A stretch of 41,103 bases of DNA from the NCBI GenBank assembly GCA_913775795.1, contig CAJYLT010000011.1, positions 1 through 41,103 on the forward strand, written 5' to 3'. Position 1 is the stretch's first letter. Each line of letters starts with the position of its first letter. Below, piece after piece: positions 34,012-41,103 of the stretch. A program made the translations under genes and the position numbers. The stretch comes from an uncultured Sphingomonas sp. (GTDB lineage Bacteria > Pseudomonadota > Alphaproteobacteria > Sphingomonadales > Sphingomonadaceae). The notes under the pieces are model-generated. The model was not told where the DNA came from. It did not search any database and saw nothing but the letters and a program-made list of their open reading frames with translations.

Positions 34012-36615
34012 CTAGCGCGCAGATTCCGCCGCAAGCGACTTCAGTGCATATAGTGCATCCAGCGCCTCTCGCGGCGACAACGCATCGACGTCGATCCCGG
34101 CCAGTTTGTCACGCAGCGCATCGACCGCCTGCGCCTCCTGCTCCGCGGCGGCGGCGAACAGCGGCAGGTCGTCGAGGCCCGCGGCGAGCCCGCCGGTCTT
34201 CGCGCGCCCCGCCTCCAGCTTCGCCAGCACCGACTTGGCGCGCGCGACCGTCGCCGGGGGCAAGCCGGCAAGCCGCGCGACGGCGAGGCCATAGCTGCGG
34301 TCCGCGGGACCGGGGGCCAGTTCGTGGAGCAGGACCAGATCGCCCTTCCATTCGCGCGCGCGGACGTGGTGAAGGCGCAGGGCATGGCACCGCTCGGCCA
34401 GCCGCGTCAGCTCGTGATAGTGCGTCGCGAACAGGCAGCGGCAGCGATTGACCTCGTGGATCGCCTCCACCACCGCCCAGGCGATGGCGAGCCCGTCATA
34501 GGTCGAGGTGCCGCGCCCCACCTCGTCCAGGATGACGAAGCTGCGCGGCGTCGCCTGTGCCAGGATCGCGGCGGTTTCCACCATCTCGACCATGAAGGTC
34601 GAGCGCCCGCGCGCGAGATTGTCCGACGCGCCGACGCGGCTGAACAGACGGTCGACTAGGCCGATGCGCGCGCGGGTTGCCGGGACGTAGCTGCCCGCCT
34701 GCGCCAGCACCGCGATCAGCGCGTTCTGCCGCAGGAAGGTCGACTTGCCACCCATGTTCGGCCCGGTGACGAGCCACAGGCGCGACTCCTCGCCCAGCAA
34801 ACAGTCGTTGGCGACGAAGCGTTCGGCGCGCTTGGCGAGCGCCGCCTCGACGACCGGATGCCGGCCGCCCTCGATCTCGAAACAGGCATGGTCGGCAAGC
34901 GCCGGCCGCGACCAGCCGCCCTCGATCGCGCGTTCGGCCAGCGCCGCCGACACGTCGATCCGCGCGAGCGCGTCGGCGGTAGCGGCGATCGGCTCGCGCC
35001 GCGCCATCGCTTCCTCGATCAGCGTTTCGAGATGCGCGGCCTCCGCCGCCAGCGCGTGGTTGCCCGCCTGCGTCACCTTGAGCGCGGCTTCGTGAAGTTC
35101 GGGGGCGTTGAAGCGGACGACGCCGGCCAGGGTCTGACGATGGGTGAAGCCGCTCCCTTCCGCCATCAGCTTGTCGGCACCGCGCGCGGGCACCTCGACA
35201 TGATAGCCGAGCACGCCGTTGTGGCGGATTTTGAGCGCCGAAATGCCCGTGCGCGTCCGGTACTCCGCCTCCAGCGCGGCGATGACGCGGCGCCCGCCCG
35301 CGCCGGTCGCGCGCAGGTCATCGAGCGCGGGGTCGAACCCCTCGGCGATATATCCCCCTTGCGCCGCCTCGATCGGCGGCGTCGGGACCAGCGCGCGCTG
35401 GAGCAGGTCGATGAGCGCGCCGTGCCCCTGAAGCCGCGGGGCGAGATCGGTCAGGAGCGGCGGCGGCGCGGCGATCGTCGACAGGCTTTCGCCGAGCTGC
35501 CACGCGGCATCCAGCCCGTCGCGAAGCTGGCCAAGGTCGCGCGGGCTGCCGCGCCCTGCGACGATCCGGCCGAGCGCGCGGCCGATATCGGGCAGTGCCC
35601 TCAGCCTGGCGCGGACCCGCTCGCGCAGGCTCCCCTCGTCATGGAAACGCTGGACGAGGTCGAGCCGCGCACCGATCGCCTCGGCCTCCATCAGCGGCGC
35701 CGACAGGTCGGCGGCGAGGAGGCGGGCGCCCGCGCCCGTCACGGTGCGATCGACGGCATCGAGCAGGCTGCCCGCCCGCGCGCCCGCCTGTGTCTGCGTG
35801 AGCTCGAGGCTCTCGCGCGTCGCCGCGTCGATCGCCATCGTCGCGCCGCCCGCATGGCGGACCGGCGGGCGCAGGAAGGGGAGCGCCCCCTTGGCGGTAT
35901 GGTCGAGATAGGCGACGAGGCCCCCGGCCGCGGCAAGCGATGCACGATCGAACTGGCCGAATCCGTCGAGCGTTGCGACACCGTACAGCGCCTTCAGCCG
36001 CGCCTCGCCCTTCGCGCTGTCGAACTCGGCCCTGGAGCGATAAGCGGTCGCCTCGACCTGTGATCCTTCGGCGGCGATGACCTCTGCCGGTGACAGGCGG
36101 GCGAGCGTCGCGCCGAGGGCGGCGGCGTCGGTCTCGAACAGCTCGAACCTGCCGGTCGACACGTCGGCGGCGGCGACCGCGACCTCGCCGCCCGCCTCGC
36201 CCACCGCGACGCACCAGTTGGCGGCGCGCGAATCCAGCAGCGCTTCCTCGGTCAGCGTGCCGGCGGTGACGACGCGGACGATCGCGCGCGCGACCAGCGC
36301 CTTCGACCCAGCCCGCTTCTTGGCCTCCTCGGGCGTTTCGACCTGTTCGGCGATGGCGACGCGGTGACCCGCCTTGATGAGCCGCTGGAGATAGGCGGTG
36401 GCGGCGTGGATCGGCACGCCGCACATCGGGATCTTTTCCCCCTCATGCTCCCCGCGCGCGGTCAGCGCGATGTCGAGAACAGCGCTGGCGATCTTGGCGT
36501 CGTCGAAAAACAGCTCGAAGAAGTCGCCCATGCGATAGAAGAGCAGGCAATCGCCCGCCTCCGCCTTGAGCGTCAGATATTGCGCCATCATCGGCGTGGG
36601 CGCACCGTCAGCCAT
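34012..36615 (-). CDS. mutS: DNA mismatch repair protein MutS
   Basis: A full-length MutS (867 residues from ATG 36615). The mismatch-reading Phe-X-Glu motif sits in YRMGDFFELFFDDA near residue 35. The connector, core (lever) and clamp domains follow; the ATPase domain has Walker A TGPNMGGKSTFLRQ, FMVEMVETAAIL, Walker B FVILDEVGRGTSTYDG and the ATHYHELTRL switch. It recognises mispairs and small loops and recruits MutL. A GTG-coded residue lies inside the alternative longer start at 36633 (MVPVDK...). Both starts overlap the 3' end of the toxin gene upstream, so mutS may be cotranscribed with the toxin-antitoxin pair. Confidence 0.97.
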   Translation of the reverse strand: MADGAPTPMMAQYLTLKAEAGDCLLFYRMGDFFELFFDDAKIASAVLDIALTARGEHEGEKIPMCGVPIHAATAYLQRLIKAGHRVAIAEQVETPEEAKKRAGSKALVARAIVRVVTAGTLTEEALLDSRAANWCVAVGEAGGEVAVAAADVSTGRFELFETDAAALGATLARLSPAEVIAAEGSQVEATAYRSRAEFDSAKGEARLKALYGVATLDGFGQFDRASLAAAGGLVAYLDHTAKGALPFLRPPVRHAGGATMAIDAATRESLELTQTQAGARAGSLLDAVDRTVTGAGARLLAADLSAPLMEAEAIGARLDLVQRFHDEGSLRERVRARLRALPDIGRALGRIVAGRGSPRDLGQLRDGLDAAWQLGESLSTIAAPPPLLTDLAPRLQGHGALIDLLQRALVPTPPIEAAQGGYIAEGFDPALDDLRATGAGGRRVIAALEAEYRTRTGISALKIRHNGVLGYHVEVPARGADKLMAEGSGFTHRQTLAGVVRFNAPELHEAALKVTQAGNHALAAEAAHLETLIEEAMARREPIAATADALARIDVSAALAERAIEGGWSRPALADHACFEIEGGRHPVVEAALAKRAERFVANDCLLGEESRLWLVTGPNMGGKSTFLRQNALIAVLAQAGSYVPATRARIGLVDRLFSRVGASDNLARGRSTFMVEMVETAAILAQATPRSFVILDEVGRGTSTYDGLAIAWAVVEAIHEVNRCRCLFATHYHELTRLAERCHALRLHHVRAREWKGDLVLLHELAPGPADRSYGLAVARLAGLPPATVARAKSVLAKLEAGRAKTGGLAAGLDDLPLFAAAAEQEAQAVDALRDKLAGIDVDALSPREALDALYALKSLAAESAR

Positions 36616-36883
36616 CTTGTCGACGGGCACCATGGCGCACGCGAAGGATCACAACCTCATCGCCAATCACACGATACCTCAGAATATATGGCCGGACCGT
36701 CAACAGCTCGCGGGCGCCGTTCGAAGCCACCCGGCCGCGGTTCGGAAAGTCGGCTAGACTGTCGCCCAGCGCGAAAAGCTGGTCGGCCAGACCTTTGGCG
36801 GCCTTTGGGTCAAAAACACGGACGTAGGCGGCGATCTGGTCGATTTCGACAATCGCAGCCCTCATCCAGACGACTTTAGCCAT
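36608..36883 (-). CDS. RelE/ParE superfamily toxin
   Basis: A 91-residue toxin-like protein. VVWMRAAIVEIDQIAAYV, DPKAAKGLADQLFALGDSLADFPNRGR and the terminal TVRPYILRYRVIGDEVVILRVRHGAR are the standard ParE/RelE elements. ParE members poison gyrase, RelE members cut ribosomal mRNA; this one looks more ParE-like. ATG 36883 overlaps the antitoxin gene by 22 bases, and a shorter start (36865) would overlap as ATGA. The stop overlaps the mutS start region by 8 bases. Whether it is active is unknown. Confidence 0.9.
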   Translation of the reverse strand: MAKVVWMRAAIVEIDQIAAYVRVFDPKAAKGLADQLFALGDSLADFPNRGRVASNGARELLTVRPYILRYRVIGDEVVILRVRHGARRQDG

Positions 36884-37047
36884 TCATCAAACGGCTTGAA
36901 ATCAGGTTCACCCCAGGTGCGAAGCCATTCCCGCACGAGGGAGTGTGGATAGGTGCGTCCGGCCTCGTAGTCGGCCATCGCGCGCGCATCGGCCTCGGTC
37001 TCCGCATCCGGGTCGGGTGTTTCGAAGATGCCGGGCTCGTGCTCCAT
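36862..37047 (-). CDS. Putative antitoxin of the ParD/CopG-like type
   Basis: A 61-residue acidic protein immediately before the toxin gene. The central EADARAMADYEAGRTYPHSL followed by VREWLRTWGEP is the pattern of short antitoxins that pair with ParE/RelE toxins (ADxxxGRxxPHxxVxxWLxxWG). The N-terminal 15 residues are disordered and acidic. No complete ribbon-helix-helix is obvious, so DNA binding is uncertain. Its gene order (antitoxin then toxin, overlapping by 22 bases) supports the assignment. Confidence 0.75.
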   Translation of the reverse strand: MEHEPGIFETPDPDAETEADARAMADYEAGRTYPHSLVREWLRTWGEPDFKPFDEWLKSSG

Positions 37048-37155
37048 CCCCCCAACAATAGCCCCAACGCCCCTGCTTGCCTAGCGGGGTTGCGGTTCGC
37101 GGGCTTAGCGGCCAAGAGCCGTAGCGTCATTCCCGTCCCCGGAGCGCCGCCCAGC

Positions 37156-39414
37156 ATGACCGAGATCCCCGCCGACCAGTTCACCGAGCGCGAGGCGCTG
37201 CGTTTTCATGCCGAGGGACGGCCGGGCAAGATCGAGATCATCGCGTCGAAACCACTGACGACGCAGCGCGACCTGGCGCTCGCCTATTCGCCGGGCGTCG
37301 CCTGGCCGGTCAAGGCCATCGCCGAGGATCCGTCGACCGCGTACGACTATACGGCCAAGGGCAACCTCGTTGCCGTGATCTCGAACGGTACCGCTATCCT
37401 GGGCCTCGGCAATCTCGGCGCGCTGGCGTCCAAGCCGGTGATGGAGGGCAAGGCGGTGCTCTTCAAGCGCTTCGCCGATGTCGATTCGATCGACATCGAA
37501 TTGAAGACCGAGGACGTCGACCGCATCATCGACGCCGTCGAACTGATGGAGCCGAGCTTCGGCGGCATCAACCTGGAGGATATCAAGGCGCCCGAGTGCT
37601 TCATCATCGAGCAGACGCTGCGCGAGCGGATGAACATCCCGGTCTTCCATGACGACCAGCATGGCACCGCGATCATCTGTGCCGCGGGGCTCATCAATGC
37701 CTGTCTGCTGACCGGGCGGCGGCTTCAGGACATCAAGATCGTCGTGAACGGCGCGGGCGCGGCGGCGATCGCGTGCACCGAGCTCGTCAAGGCGATGGGC
37801 GTGCGCCACGACAACGTCATCATGTGCGACCGCACCGGCGTCATCTATCAGGGCCGCGACGGCGTGAACCAGTGGCAGTCGGCGCATGCCGCCGCGACCG
37901 AGGCGCGCACCCTGACCGAGGCGCTGTACGGTGCCGACGTGTTCCTCGGCCTCTCCGCCGCGGGCGCGCTCAAGCCCGAGATGGTCAAGGACATGGCCCC
38001 CGCGCCGATCATCTTCGCGATGGCCAATCCCGAGCCGGAGATCCGCCCCGAGCTGGCCAAGGCCGCGCGCCCCGACGCGATCATCGCCACCGGCCGCTCG
38101 GACTATCCGAACCAGGTCAACAACGTCATCGGCTTCCCTTTCATCTTCCGCGGCGCGCTCGACGTGCGGGCGACGGGGATCAACGACGCAATGAAGATCG
38201 CCGCGGCGAACGCGATCGCCGAGCTCGCGCGCGACCGCGTGCCCGACGAAGTGGCGGCGGCGTATGGCGTCCAGCACAGCTTCGGCCCCGAATATATCAT
38301 CCCCGCACCGTTCGACCCGCGCCTGATGGAAGTCGTGTCGGCCGCCGTCGCCAAGGCGGCGATGGATTCGGGCGTCGCCACGCGACCGATCCTCGACATG
38401 CCGGCGTACCGCACCAGCCTGCGCGCGCGGCTCAACCCGACGACCGCGGTGCTCAGCCTCGCCTACGAGGGCGCGCGCGCTCGGCCGAAGCGCGTCATCT
38501 TCGCCGAGGGCGAGGAAGAAGTGGTGCTGCGCGCCGCGATCGCGTTCCGCGACGGCGGCTACGGCACGCCCGTCCTCGTCGGGCGCGACGACGTGCACGA
38601 TCGCCTGCGCGCGCTGGGCGTCGCCGATCCCGAGAGCTTCGAGGTGCACAACAGCCGCGTCTCGCCGCTCGTGCCGGCGATGGTCGACTTCCTCTATGCC
38701 CGCCTCCAGCGCCGCGGGTTCCTGCGCCGCGAGTGCGAGCGAATGGTCAATCAGGACCGCAACATATTCGGCGCACTGCTGCTCCAGTTGGGGGAGGGCG
38801 ACGCGATGATTACCGGCGTCACCCGCGCCTATGCCCAGTCGATGCGCGAGATCCGCCGGGTGATCGACCCGGCGCCCGGCCGCACGCCATTCGGTGCGCA
38901 TGTGCTGGTCGGCCAGACGCACACCGTCTTCATCGCCGACACGACGGTCAACGAGCGTCCCACCGGCGAGGAGCTGGCCGACATTGCCGAGGCGACGGCA
39001 CAGGTCGCGCGCCGCATGGGCCACGAACCGCGCGTCGCGTTCCTCAGCTACTCCACCTTCGGCAATCCCGAGGGCAAGTGGCTCGACAACATCCGCGCCG
39101 CGGTCAAGGAACTCGACAAGCGCGAGCCGGGCTTCGAGTTTGAGGGCGAAATGTCGCCCGACGTGGCGCTCAACGCCAAGCAGCTGGCGAACTATCCGTT
39201 CGCGCGACTGTCGGAGCCGGCCAACGTGCTCATCATGCCGGGGCTTCAGTCGGCGAACATCTCGGCCAAACTGCTGCGTGAGCTCGGCGGCGACCAGATG
39301 ATCGGGCCGATGCTGATCGGCATGGAAAAGAACGTGCAGATCGCGCCGATGACCGCGACGGCCAGCGATCTCGTGACGCTGGCAGTGCTGGCGGCGGGGG
39401 GCATGGCGCGCTGA
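37156..39414 (+). CDS. maeB: NADP-dependent malic enzyme with phosphotransacetylase-like domain
   Basis: A 752-residue MaeB-type protein converting malate to pyruvate, CO2 and NADPH. The malic enzyme part (about 1-430) shows ALAYSPGVAWPVKAI, DIELKTEDVDRI, the metal-binding region NLEDIKAPECFIIE, VFHDDQHGTAI and the nucleotide fold VVNGAGAAAIACTEL. The C-terminal part (PKRVIFAEGEEEVVLRAA ... LIMPGLQSANISAKLL) is related to phosphotransacetylase; in MaeB proteins it is thought to be regulatory through acetyl-CoA. ATG 37156 is preceded by GGAG at about 12 bases; the frame is open upstream over the antitoxin gene. It is divergent from the toxin-antitoxin/mutS operon. Confidence 0.97.
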   Translation: MTEIPADQFTEREALRFHAEGRPGKIEIIASKPLTTQRDLALAYSPGVAWPVKAIAEDPSTAYDYTAKGNLVAVISNGTAILGLGNLGALASKPVMEGKAVLFKRFADVDSIDIELKTEDVDRIIDAVELMEPSFGGINLEDIKAPECFIIEQTLRERMNIPVFHDDQHGTAIICAAGLINACLLTGRRLQDIKIVVNGAGAAAIACTELVKAMGVRHDNVIMCDRTGVIYQGRDGVNQWQSAHAAATEARTLTEALYGADVFLGLSAAGALKPEMVKDMAPAPIIFAMANPEPEIRPELAKAARPDAIIATGRSDYPNQVNNVIGFPFIFRGALDVRATGINDAMKIAAANAIAELARDRVPDEVAAAYGVQHSFGPEYIIPAPFDPRLMEVVSAAVAKAAMDSGVATRPILDMPAYRTSLRARLNPTTAVLSLAYEGARARPKRVIFAEGEEEVVLRAAIAFRDGGYGTPVLVGRDDVHDRLRALGVADPESFEVHNSRVSPLVPAMVDFLYARLQRRGFLRRECERMVNQDRNIFGALLLQLGEGDAMITGVTRAYAQSMREIRRVIDPAPGRTPFGAHVLVGQTHTVFIADTTVNERPTGEELADIAEATAQVARRMGHEPRVAFLSYSTFGNPEGKWLDNIRAAVKELDKREPGFEFEGEMSPDVALNAKQLANYPFARLSEPANVLIMPGLQSANISAKLLRELGGDQMIGPMLIGMEKNVQIAPMTATASDLVTLAVLAAGGMAR

Positions 39415-39419
39415 GGCCG

Positions 39420-40073
39420 ATGCTGACGCGGCGCGGACTGATCGCGGGCGGCGGCGCGCTGCTCGCGGTCGGTCGCGCGCGCGCGGCGGCGGCGCGGGAA
39501 CCGGCGGTCGTCCGGGTGCGGATCGTGACGCCGGTCGGCGTCATCATTGTTGCGCTCGACACGCGCCGCGCGCCGGGCACGACGACGAACTTTCTCAAAT
39601 ATGTCGATGACGAGCGGTTCGACGACACGCGCTTCTATCGCGCGGCGCGGTCGAAGAAGGTGCCGGGCACCGGCTTCATCCAGGGCGGGATCCAGACCGA
39701 CGCGCGCCGCATCCTGCCGCCCTTTCCGTTCGAGCCGACGACGAAGACGGGGCTTCGGCATGTCGATGGCGCGATCTCGATGGCGCGGGGCACCGACCCC
39801 AAATCGGCGGGCGGCAACTGGGTGATCTGCGTCGGCCCCGCGCCGCAGCTCGACGGGCGCGAGGGCTATATGGGCTATGCCGCATTCGGGCGGGTGATCG
39901 CCGGGATGGCGGTCGCCAGGCGCATCCTCGCCGTCCCCACCGGCGGCGGGTTCGACGCGATGAAGGGGCAGATGATCCTTCGCCCCATCCCGATTCTGCG
40001 CGTCGAGCGGATCGACGGGGTGAAGAAGCCGACCGGGCAACCGCGCATGTGGCTGCTCTTCAAGAAGCGGTGA
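39420..40073 (+). CDS. Exported cyclophilin-type peptidylprolyl isomerase, divergent active site
   Basis: A 217-residue cyclophilin-fold protein with a twin-arginine-like signal (LTRRGLIAGGGALLAVG, cleavage near ARA). The fold marks are TPVGVIIVALDTRRAPGTTTNFLKYV, FYRAARSKKVPGTGFIQGG and YAAFGRVIAGMAVARRI. Of the active-site residues, Arg74 (FYR instead of FHR) and Gln88 are kept, but the usual TSQFFI segment reads GGNWVI (Asn133, Trp134), so isomerase activity may be low or altered. It starts 5 bases after maeB and overlaps the permease gene on the other strand by 14 bases. Confidence 0.9.
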   Translation: MLTRRGLIAGGGALLAVGRARAAAAREPAVVRVRIVTPVGVIIVALDTRRAPGTTTNFLKYVDDERFDDTRFYRAARSKKVPGTGFIQGGIQTDARRILPPFPFEPTTKTGLRHVDGAISMARGTDPKSAGGNWVICVGPAPQLDGREGYMGYAAFGRVIAGMAVARRILAVPTGGGFDAMKGQMILRPIPILRVERIDGVKKPTGQPRMWLLFKKR

Positions 40074-41103
40074 CGGCAGGGTCCGCTGGGCTCAGGAACA
40101 GCAGAAGCGCCGCGCCGCTCGCCAGCACCGCGCAGCCGGCAAGCGCGCCCCAGCCGGTATAGGCAAGGCTCGACCACAATAGATACGCCGTAGTCGCACA
40201 GAACAGTGCCGGCGTCGCGGGATAGAGTGGCACCCTGAACGGCCGCTCGATCCCCGGATCGCGGCGGCGCAGGACGAACAGCGACAGGCCGGTCAGCAGT
40301 AGGAACAGCCAGAACACCGGCGCGGTATAGTCGACGACCAGCGCGAACCCGTCGCGCGCCACCCCGCCCGCCGCCACCAGTGCCAGCGCGATCGCCGCCT
40401 GCGCCACCAGCGCGTTGCCGGGCGTATCGCGCCGCTCGTCCCATCGCCCGAGCCAGCGCAGCCCCGGATATTCGCGCCCGATCGCACAGGTCGTGCGCGC
40501 GCCGGTGATCGCGGTGGCATTGGCGGAAGTGAGCGCCGCGATCGCCACCGCACCCGCGATCAGCGCCGCGCCGGTCGGCCCGAACGCCGCGCGCGCGACC
40601 TCCGCGGCGACCGCTTCGCTTCGCGCCACGCCGCCGAGGCCGAGCGCGTGAAGGAAGGCGAGGTTGGCCAGCATATAGAGCAGCGTGACGAGGCCGAGTC
40701 CCGCGACCAGCACCCAGGCGATGCGTCGCTTGCTGCCGCGCACCTCGGCGGAGAGATACGCCGCCTCACTCCACCCGCCATAGGTGAGGAGGACGTAGAC
40801 GAGCATGAGCCCGACCGATCCCTCGCGCGGGATCGTCGGCGCGGCGGGTGCGCGATCGGCGACGAAACCGGCAACGATCAGCAGGACGAGGCCGCCGACC
40901 TCCGCTAGCGTCAGCCAGCGCTGCACCGCCGCACCCTCTCGCACGCCCAGCCAGTTGATCGCGGTGATGAGGACGACTGCGAGCGCCGCCCAGATACTCG
41001 CGCCGAACGCGCCGAGCGGCAGCAGCGCCTGAAGATAATCGCCGCAGACATAGGCGAGCAGCGCGAGCGATCCCGTCTGGATCACCGCCAGCCGCGCCCA
41101 GCC
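40060..41103 (-). CDS. APC family amino-acid permease, 5' end cut by the window
   Basis: The C-terminal 347 residues of an APC-superfamily transporter; the N-terminus lies beyond base 41103 and the frame is open to the edge (GWARLAVIQTG...). About nine TMs are visible. Family marks are ITAINWLGVREGAAVQRW, VLLTYGGWSEAAYLSAEVRG (the TM6-like loop and helix), and LRRRDPGIERPFRVPLYPA, typical of LAT/amino-acid-polyamine-organocation carriers. Substrate unknown. The internal GTG at 41085 should not be taken as the start. Confidence 0.9.
   Translation of the reverse strand, partial: GWARLAVIQTGSLALLAYVCGDYLQALLPLGAFGASIWAALAVVLITAINWLGVREGAAVQRWLTLAEVGGLVLLIVAGFVADRAPAAPTIPREGSVGLMLVYVLLTYGGWSEAAYLSAEVRGSKRRIAWVLVAGLGLVTLLYMLANLAFLHALGLGGVARSEAVAAEVARAAFGPTGAALIAGAVAIAALTSANATAITGARTTCAIGREYPGLRWLGRWDERRDTPGNALVAQAAIALALVAAGGVARDGFALVVDYTAPVFWLFLLLTGLSLFVLRRRDPGIERPFRVPLYPATPALFCATTAYLLWSSLAYTGWGALAGCAVLASGAALLLFLSPADPAVTAS

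Noticed and set aside
1..41103. CRISPR array, prophage or insertion sequence
   Set aside because: No regularly spaced repeats, integrase, transposase or phage structural genes are seen.

Overview
The window looks like chromosomal DNA of a high-GC alphaproteobacterium, most likely a sphingomonad (Sphingomonas or a close relative). This rests on protein content and gene style: an XrtA/PEP-CTERM-type PrsK/PrsR/PrsT set with its polyprenyl glycosylphosphotransferase, a class II DAHP synthase, MaeB, a signal-peptide glycine-zipper protein, and many genes overlapping as ATGA or TGATG. I see no phage, integrase, insertion sequence, CRISPR array, rRNA or tRNA. The genus is an inference, not a measurement.

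Layout. 1-4108: 3' end of carA, a small AT-richer unknown gene, and carB, joined by one-base stop/start overlaps. 4187-9035: greA, a rhomboid-family protein, an aldose-epimerase-like protein, an MFS exporter and prfC, all rightward. 9052-10100: a small lipoprotein and an EI24/CysZ-like membrane protein (leftward). 10195-12455: a PfkB sugar/nucleoside kinase and an M19 dipeptidase. 12452-13102: an SMR transporter and a two-TM protein. 13124-19892: a leftward operon for surface polysaccharide and the PEP-CTERM system (glycosyltransferase, prsK, prsR, prsT), divergent from a mannose-1-phosphate guanylyltransferase at 20063. 21122-21962: HNH and VOC proteins. 21959-23548: class II DAHP synthase whose reading frame continues upstream into an XRE-type DNA-binding domain, preceded by an inverted/direct repeat cluster that looks like its operator. 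23688-26956: a three-gene operon of circularly permuted ATP-grasp, alpha-E and transglutaminase-fold proteins, the last without the expected catalytic cysteine. 26957-27305: a lower-GC non-coding gap with strong hairpins. 27306-31706: lolC/E, lolD, glutathione peroxidase, dnaX and ybaB. 31711-31820: a REP-like palindromic repeat that also encodes the tail of a GT4 glycosyltransferase. 33031-33867: OsmC and a glycine-zipper protein. 34012-37047: mutS behind a ParDE-like toxin-antitoxin pair whose toxin gene overlaps the mutS start. 37156-41103: maeB, a divergent cyclophilin and a truncated APC permease.

Most of the window is housekeeping: pyrimidine/arginine precursor synthesis, transcription elongation, translation termination, replication, mismatch repair, lipoprotein sorting and malate/acetyl-CoA metabolism. 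The accessory interest lies in (i) the in-frame XRE-DAHP synthase arrangement with a matching repeat cluster, (ii) the ATP-grasp/alpha-E/pseudo-transglutaminase operon, (iii) the ORF inserted between carA and carB, (iv) the toxin-antitoxin/mutS overlap, and (v) the unexplained structured gap before lolC.
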